This document shows, piece by piece, positions 1 to 4,636 of a stretch of 6,843 nucleotides of DNA. Position numbers and translations under genes: made by a program. Origin of the DNA: Burkholderiales bacterium (GTDB lineage Bacteria; Pseudomonadota; Gammaproteobacteria; Burkholderiales; Burkholderiaceae); contig CAHJWV010000246.1 in the NCBI GenBank assembly GCA_903643055.1, positions 1 through 6,843 on the forward strand, given 5' to 3'. How positions within the stretch are numbered: the first letter of the stretch is position 1; every line of letters starts with the position of its first letter. Below the pieces are notes generated by a model. The model had not been told where the DNA came from, ran no database searches, and saw only the letters and a list, made by a program, of their open reading frames with translations.

Positions 1-1053
1 TCTTTGCATTTCTCTTGTTAGCATCTTGATTTTTTAAGCAAAAATGAAGTTTTTCGATAATGCTTGCCTCATCGAAAGGTCGCATTCCCGAAATTTCCAC
101 TCTAGTTACAAGACTATCCCAACCTTTACTCGTTAGGAAATCCCAAAAACCACTTGATTGGCTTACAAGAGTAGGAATTCCAAGGCAAGAGGCTTCCCAG
201 GCGACCAATCCAAAACCTTCTCGAACTGAAGGTATTAAAACCAAATCAGAATCAATTAGCTCTGAAAAATATGCGTCACGTGATGTAATGTACGGCACCA
301 AATTGATTGCAACAGACTCATCGTTTAGATGAGTCAATTTAAGATCCGTCGGATCTGCACCAATTAAAGTGACGCTACCACGTCGACTCGCCAAAGATGA
401 AAGGCATGAATGTGCGGCTTTAATTGCAGCAGTTAGATTTTTAACTTTATCCTCTGATTGAGCAAGTCTGCCGCAAATAGCAATTCTATAATCGAATTGT
501 CGCGTTAACGATTGCTCTGGCGCTTCCGGCGCACCAGGCATAATTTCATAAGTTTCAAGATGGCTAGCACGAAGATGTCTCGCATTTTGAAACAATCGGG
601 GCCCAACGCCAAAACAATATCTGCGGTTTTCAGTAAATGCTTTTGAAGCTGAATTTTCTGATCTGCGTCTTTTTGTTTTAAATAATAATAATTCGAATAA
701 TCCATGTGATGAAACACTGCAGATCTTCCGCCAAGCTTATTCCTTGAGAATATAGCTGCGCCACCAGAGACCGCATCGTGTCCAATCCATATCGCTTTCG
801 AGCAGTCACCCACAACCTCAGATATGATTTTTATTGAGCGGTCGTCGAAATTTTCGAACTTGGTTGGCAATTCGTGAATAGAAATGTGTGGCGACAAATC
901 CGGCTTTAGAATTTTCTTCTCGCCGTTCTCAATAAAAACATTAATTGATTGACCGACTGTTCCAATTGCCGTGCAGAGATCAAAATTGAATGAGTTAATT
1001 CCACCGTTTACAGCCGACCATGCTGTCGCGAAAAATATATATTTATTAGACAC
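1..1053 (-). pseudogene. GT4-like glycosyltransferase, frameshifted, C-terminus beyond window
   Basis: Probable GT-B fold glycosyltransferase (group 1/GT4-like) that would transfer a sugar from an activated donor; acceptor unknown. Seen: read from GTG 1053, the N-terminus has a beta strand and glycine loop, FFATAWSAVNGGINSFN, as in GT4 N-domains, then WIGHDAVSGGAA and FHHMDYSNYYYLK, and reaches ADIVLALGP near 598. There the frame goes astray and stops at 505-507. The other minus-strand frame continues from CGA 598-596 as RLFQNARHLRAS and is open for 199 codons to the left edge. It contains ICGRLAQSEDKVKNL (nucleotide-sugar side) and the GT4 E-x7-E motif REGFGLVAWEA, with glutamates at 220-218 and 196-194. 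Joined, the protein is about 351 residues and still lacks its end. The GTG start is preferred over in-frame TTG 1071 because GGGGGA precedes it. The gene is AT-rich compared with its neighbours, suggesting transfer. Fold confident; donor and acceptor unknown; pseudogene versus sequencing error unresolved. Confidence 0.78.
598..601 (-). other. Frameshift site in glycosyltransferase gene (C4 run)
   Basis: On the minus strand the coding sequence reads GCG TTG GGC CCC GAT here, giving ALGPD followed by unrelated residues to a stop. Adding one C to the run CCCC (601-598) gives ALGPRLFQNARHL, which joins both halves of the glycosyltransferase; GPRL at this place fits the family pattern. An equally short repair, one extra G near 607, would give AVGPRLF. 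The run is only four bases, so it could be a real mutation or a base-calling error. Confidence 0.75.
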
Positions 1054-1057
1054 AATG

Positions 1058-1063
1058 TCCCCC
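1058..1063 (-). promoter_or_regulatory. Ribosome binding site for the glycosyltransferase
   Basis: The minus strand reads GGGGGA, then four bases (CATT), then GTG at 1053-1051. The spacing is short but usable, and it decides the start: the alternative in-frame TTG at 1071 lies upstream of this site and has no comparable purine stretch. The next residues (SNKYIFFATAW) lead straight into the first beta strand expected of the fold, which supports the GTG. Confidence 0.5.
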
Positions 1064-1127
1064 GATATCAATCATCAGCTTTGCTGGGCTCGTTATTCAA
1101 CTAGCTCTTATGTGCGAGACATTTTGT

Positions 1128-1149
1128 ATGGAAGATCTTTTTTTTCCAT
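1128..1149. repeat. 22-bp interrupted palindrome in the intergenic region
   Basis: ATGGAA (1128-1133) and TTCCAT (1144-1149) are perfect inverted repeats around a 10-base centre that carries a T-run. It lies in the non-coding stretch between the alpha-galactosidase stop (1238) and the glycosyltransferase start (1053). It could be an operator or a weak hairpin. On the minus strand it is not followed by a T-tract, so it is a poor intrinsic terminator in the direction of the genes. Chance is possible in AT-rich DNA. Confidence 0.3.
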
Positions 1150-1237
1150 CCCTAAATCCCTCACAGAGCGGGCGACCTCTGAGTTCAGTCACTAGGCTGG
1201 CGTCGCTTTACTAGAAGCGTCCAAAGCTCGCCTGAGC

Positions 1238-3445
1238 CTACGAAAGAATAATTCTATAGATGAGCGCCACCTCAGCCCTCATGCGCGGCAGCGGCAACCC
1301 GACCTCAGCCAGCCACGCCCCATGAGCCACCAATGGCGGCCCCTCCCCAGCCCCTGCCGCCAAAGCCGCCTCATTCAACGGACTGCCCGTCCAATCCGGC
1401 GGCGTCGGGTCCAAGCGCTCGATCTGATAAAGCGCATCCGCACGCAGCATCGGCAACCGCAGCGGCGGCGTCTGACGATGGGTGGTGGGTGCGGTCCGGT
1501 AAACCAACAGCAGAAGCTCAGCGCCGCCATGGATGTCGCGACCGGCATCACGCGAGCCATCGGCATCCGCATCCCCATGCGCCTGCCACAGCACCCCATC
1601 CCCCGCCTCACCGAGCCACACCCGGCCGCGGTGCAGCTGCCCGCGCAATTGCTTATACAAGCTCACCCACTGAGCCAGTGACTCGCGCTCGTCGACGTTC
1701 ATGCGGCGCACGTCGGCCTCGATGCCCAAATGCCCGCTGAGCGCCACACCGGCGCGGAAGTCGAGGCTTTGGCTGCGGCCGGTGGTGTGGGCGGGTGCGG
1801 GGCCGATGTGGGCGCCGAGGATTTCGGGCGGCAGAAACTGCAGTGCGCCGCGCTGGATGTGGATGCGGGAGAGCGCATCGTTGCAGTCGCTGGTCCAGAC
1901 GCGGTGGGTGTGGGCGATCACGCCAAGGTCCAGGCGTGCGCCGCCGGAAGCGCAGCTCTCGATTTCCAGCTGCGGGTGGGCGGTTCGGATGCGCTCAAGC
2001 AGCGCGTACAGCGCCTGCACGAAGCGGCGGTAAGCCGGGCGGCCTTGGGTGTCGCCTGCGGTGCAGAGGTCGCGGTTCATGTCCCATTTCAGATAAGCGA
2101 TGGGAACGGTGCGCAGCAGCGTATCGAGTGCGTGGAACACATGGTCGGCCACCTCGGGCCTGGCCATGTCGAGCATCAGCTGGTGGCGCATCGTCAGCAG
2201 CGGGCGGCCTTCGAGTTGCAAGGCCCAGTCGGGGTGCTCGCGGAAAAGCTGGCTGTCGGGGCTGACCATCTCGGGCTCAACCCAGAGGCCAAACTCCATG
2301 CCGAGCGCGTTGACGTGCTGCGCCAGCGGCCGCAGGCCTTGCGGATACTTGCCGTCATCGGGCCACCAATCGCCAAGCGCGGCGCGGTCGCTGTCGCGGC
2401 CCTGGAACCAGCCATCGTCAAGCACGAAGCGTTCGACACCCATACTCGCTGCGGCCTCGGCCAGCGCGCGGATGTCTTCGCCGCGATGGTCGAAGTAGAC
2501 GGCTTCCCAGGTGTTCAGGTGCACCGGCCTGGGCTTCATGCGGCCGCCGGGCCAGGGCAGGCGATCACGCACCGCGGCGTGGAAGTTGGCAGCCAGGCCG
2601 TTCAATCCTGCGCTGGAGCAGGAGGCCAGCAGCGCGGGCGACGCTAACGTCTCACCCGGTTGCAGCCGGACCTCGCCGGGGGCCAGCCATTCACCGAGCT
2701 GCCATTGGTACTGGCCATCGTGCAGCCATTCGATCTGCAGGCGGTGGTTGCCGGACCAGGCGAGCTGCGCGCCATACACGGTGCCGGCATGCGCGGTGGT
2801 GCCGGGCGTGGTGACCACCGCGCCGGGGAAGCTGTCATGCGAGGTGCGGCCGCGCCGGTTTTCGCGTTGCCACTGGCTGCGCGACAAGGGGTCGACCTGC
2901 AGCTGGAACTCGTTGGCCCACTGGCCGACATACGAGCGCACGGCCTGTGCATCGCCGGGCAACGGTAGCGTGCCGGCGGCCAGCCATTGCACGTCGAGAA
3001 CGTCCGCACCGTCGTTGATCAGCTCGCTGCGCAAGTGCATCACATCGTTTGCATCGAGCGTCATCCGCAGCACCAGCCGCAGCTGCGCTACCGCGTCGGT
3101 CAGGTGGATCGCGATGCGGCGGCCGGCTTCCAGTGTTTCGATGCGGCAGGCGCCAAAAGCCTGCGCGAACTGCTGCCCGCTGCGGTGGGCCAGCAGCGCG
3201 CTCTGCCCGTACCAGCCCATGCCGAAGCTCGGTGACACAGTCAGTGGCTGGTCGGTGTCCATGCTGCTGGGCGGAATCGGCCGGCCGTCGCGCAGCGGGG
3301 CCATCGGCAGGCAGCCGTCGGGCAGGCGGGGCCCCCAGTAGCGCCACAGCGGCGCCTCGCTGTCGCGCGATTCCAGCACGATGCTGGTATCGCGGCCATG
3401 CAGAACGATGAACTCGGCGTGAAGTTCGGGCGCGTGGCTGGGCAT
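1238..3445 (-). CDS. GH36 alpha-galactosidase
   Basis: Hydrolyses terminal alpha-1,6-linked galactose (melibiose, raffinose-type sugars) with retention of configuration. At 735 residues it has the usual length of bacterial GH36 enzymes. Visible layout: N-terminal beta-sandwich (about 1-295; note LWRYWGPRL 33-41), (beta/alpha)8 barrel (about 305-640), C-terminal beta domain. Key residues by family knowledge: DD 343-344 in FVLDDGWF, GLWVEPEMV 386-394, nucleophile D455 in KWDMNR (codon 2083-2081), ESCASGGAR 496-504 substrate loop, acid/base D520 in WTSDCND (codon 1888-1886), GHLGIEADV 571-579. No signal peptide is seen, so it probably acts in the cytoplasm on imported sugar. Start ATG 3445 puts the N-terminus where the family begins; the ribosome site is weak (CGGA). 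It is last in the apparent operon, 62 bases after the ATPase gene. An Asp/Ala/Gly-rich stretch at about 622-641 looks like a loop insertion. The last codons (AGA ATT ATT CTT TCG TAG) are AT-rich, unlike the rest. Alpha-N-acetylgalactosaminidase or another GH36 specificity cannot be excluded. Confidence 0.95.
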   Translation of the reverse strand: MPSHAPELHAEFIVLHGRDTSIVLESRDSEAPLWRYWGPRLPDGCLPMAPLRDGRPIPPSSMDTDQPLTVSPSFGMGWYGQSALLAHRSGQQFAQAFGACRIETLEAGRRIAIHLTDAVAQLRLVLRMTLDANDVMHLRSELINDGADVLDVQWLAAGTLPLPGDAQAVRSYVGQWANEFQLQVDPLSRSQWQRENRRGRTSHDSFPGAVVTTPGTTAHAGTVYGAQLAWSGNHRLQIEWLHDGQYQWQLGEWLAPGEVRLQPGETLASPALLASCSSAGLNGLAANFHAAVRDRLPWPGGRMKPRPVHLNTWEAVYFDHRGEDIRALAEAAASMGVERFVLDDGWFQGRDSDRAALGDWWPDDGKYPQGLRPLAQHVNALGMEFGLWVEPEMVSPDSQLFREHPDWALQLEGRPLLTMRHQLMLDMARPEVADHVFHALDTLLRTVPIAYLKWDMNRDLCTAGDTQGRPAYRRFVQALYALLERIRTAHPQLEIESCASGGARLDLGVIAHTHRVWTSDCNDALSRIHIQRGALQFLPPEILGAHIGPAPAHTTGRSQSLDFRAGVALSGHLGIEADVRRMNVDERESLAQWVSLYKQLRGQLHRGRVWLGEAGDGVLWQAHGDADADGSRDAGRDIHGGAELLLLVYRTAPTTHRQTPPLRLPMLRADALYQIERLDPTPPDWTGSPLNEAALAAGAGEGPPLVAHGAWLAEVGLPLPRMRAEVALIYRIILS

Positions 3446-3469
3446 GGGCGGTCCGATGCCTGTGATCAG

Positions 3470-3498
3470 CGCTTCACAATCAACCGCTTCAGATCAAC
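3470..3498. repeat. Imperfect tandem repeat between ATPase and alpha-galactosidase genes
   Basis: Plus strand: CGCTTCACAATCAAC (3470-3484) is followed directly by CGCTTCAGATCAAC (3485-3498), differing in the middle by one base in length and one or two substitutions. A partial third unit, GATCAGC, precedes it at 3464-3470. The array fills much of the 62-base gap between the ATPase stop (3508) and the alpha-galactosidase ATG (3445). It could be a regulator site, an mRNA element, or a small local duplication; no known operator consensus was recognised. Confidence 0.5.
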
Positions 3499-3507
3499 GA
3501 CCTACCG

Positions 3508-4614
3508 TCAGCGACTGGCCGCCGGCTGATCGAAATAGATGCGCTCGCCGTCTTTGCTGAACAACAAGGACTTGCTGGCATCGAAGCGCGCTTCGAGCAC
3601 CTGGCCGGAACGCAAATGGCGGCCATGCTTGACCTCGACAACAGCCAGTTCGCCACTGCTGGAGCGGCCGTAGGCAAAGGTTTCGCCGCCCAGGTGTTCC
3701 AGCATCTCGATCGTCAGCGGCAGCACGGCATCGCCGCCTTCATGGAAATGCTCGGGCCGCACCCCCACGGATACCTTGGTGCCGATGGCGGGCAAGCGCC
3801 CTTTCAGTGACAGCGTGATCACGACATCGTTGAAGCCACGCAACGCGACCTTCAACTGCGGGCCGTCGTTCTGCACGACCTGGCCTTCGAAAAAGTTCAT
3901 CCGCGGCGAGCCGATGAAGCCCGCCACAAAGGTATTGGCCGGGTTGTCGTAAAGCTCCAGCGGCACACCGACCTGCTCGACCACGCCCGAGCGCAGCACG
4001 ACGATCTTGTCGGCCAGCGTCATCGCTTCGACCTGGTCGTGGGTCACGTAGATGATGGTGCTGCCCAGCTCGCGGTGCAGGCGCGCGACCTCGATGCGCA
4101 TGTGCACGCGCAGCTCGGCATCGAGGTTGGAGAGCGGCTCATCGAAGAGAAACACCTGCGGGTCACGCACGATCGCGCGGCCGATCGCGACGCGCTGGCG
4201 TTGCCCACCGGAAAGCGCTTTGGGCTTGCGGTCCATCAAGGGGCCCAGGCCGAGGATGCCGGCGGCGCGGTCCACCTTCGCGGTCACCTCGGCCTTCGAC
4301 ACGCCCGCATGCTTGAGTGCAAAGCCCATGTTCTCGCGCACCGTCATGTGCGGATAGAGCGCGTAGCTCTGGAAGACCATCGCGATGCCGCGCTTCGACG
4401 GATCGACATGGTTCATCAGCTGGCCGCCGATGCGCAGCTCGCCGCTGCTGATCTCTTCCAGGCCCGAGATCGCGCGCAGCAAGGTGGACTTGCCGCAGCC
4501 TGAAGGGCCGACGAACACGACGAACTCGCCGTGTTGGATATCGAGGCTGACGCCGCGGATGACATCGACCTTGCCAAACGACTTGCGGACTTCGGAGAGT
4601 TGAACGTTCGCCAT
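3508..4614 (-). CDS. MalK/UgpC-type ATPase of a carbohydrate ABC importer
   Basis: ATP-binding subunit that, as a dimer on the cytoplasmic face, drives sugar uptake by a CUT1-type ABC transporter. At 368 residues it is full length for the MalK/UgpC/MsmK group. Seen in order: Walker A GPSGCGKST (36-44), Q-loop Q82 in VFQSYALYPHM, ABC signature LSGGQRQR (134-141), Walker B VFLFDEP with D158 and catalytic E159, D-loop SNLDAELR (162-169), H-loop H192 in YVTHDQVEAMTL, then a TOBE/OB-type C-terminal region (about 235-360; SVGVRPEHF 282-290). All catalytic residues are intact. Start ATG 4614 is fixed by AAGGG seven bases upstream. It lies 21 bases after the GH2 gene and 62 bases before the GH36 gene on the same strand, so the substrate is probably an alpha- and/or beta-galactoside-type oligosaccharide, although ATPases of this class can serve several importers. 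Permease and solute-binding genes are not in the window, presumably upstream. Automated naming might give ugpC; glycerol-3-phosphate transport is not supported by the neighbours. Confidence 0.95.
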   Translation of the reverse strand: MANVQLSEVRKSFGKVDVIRGVSLDIQHGEFVVFVGPSGCGKSTLLRAISGLEEISSGELRIGGQLMNHVDPSKRGIAMVFQSYALYPHMTVRENMGFALKHAGVSKAEVTAKVDRAAGILGLGPLMDRKPKALSGGQRQRVAIGRAIVRDPQVFLFDEPLSNLDAELRVHMRIEVARLHRELGSTIIYVTHDQVEAMTLADKIVVLRSGVVEQVGVPLELYDNPANTFVAGFIGSPRMNFFEGQVVQNDGPQLKVALRGFNDVVITLSLKGRLPAIGTKVSVGVRPEHFHEGGDAVLPLTIEMLEHLGGETFAYGRSSSGELAVVEVKHGRHLRSGQVLEARFDASKSLLFSKDGERIYFDQPAASR

Positions 4615-4621
4615 GATGGTG

Positions 4622-4636
4622 CCCTTCCCTTCCCTT
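4622..4636 (-). promoter_or_regulatory. (AAGGG)3 ribosome binding site overlapping the upstream stop codon
   Basis: The minus strand has three exact tandem AAGGG pentamers. The first A is the last base of the GH2 stop codon TGA (4638-4636), and the third copy ends seven bases before ATG 4614. It therefore offers up to three Shine-Dalgarno-like registers for the ATPase gene immediately downstream of GH2 termination, fitting efficient re-initiation by ribosomes finishing GH2. Pentamer repeats can gain or lose copies, which would shift the spacing by five bases. Confidence 0.65.

Noticed and set aside
60..332. Plus-strand 90-codon frame in the AT-rich segment
   Set aside because: It is antisense to the C-terminal half of the glycosyltransferase, whose minus-strand frame carries the GT4 E-x7-E motif.
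1066..1110. Sigma-70-like promoter for the glycosyltransferase (TTGAAT with TGATGA or TGATAT)
   Set aside because: The -35-like and -10-like matches are weak and the -10 would sit very near the start codon; such matches are common by chance in AT-rich DNA.
971..1195. Plus-strand 74-codon frame across the start of the glycosyltransferase
   Set aside because: Mostly antisense to the GT N-terminus and intergenic DNA, with no ribosome site and no domain.
1204..1237. Possible terminator after the alpha-galactosidase
   Set aside because: Two small stems are possible on the minus strand (GCTC-AGGC-GAGC directly after the stop, and CGCTT-CTAGTA-AAGCG), but they are only 4-5 bp and no T-tract follows.
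1730..2647. Long plus-strand open frame (305 codons) opposite the alpha-galactosidase
   Set aside because: It lies entirely antisense to a gene with intact catalytic motifs. High-GC coding DNA often leaves the opposite strand open, and the translated sequence shows no recognisable domain.
2511..3341. Plus-strand open frame (276 codons) opposite the N-terminal half of the alpha-galactosidase
   Set aside because: Low-complexity Ser/Arg/Pro/Cys-rich translation typical of a shadow frame; no ribosome site or domain.
4039..4503. Plus-strand open frame (154 codons) opposite the ABC ATPase
   Set aside because: Antisense to the Walker A to H-loop coding region of a clear ATPase; no independent support.
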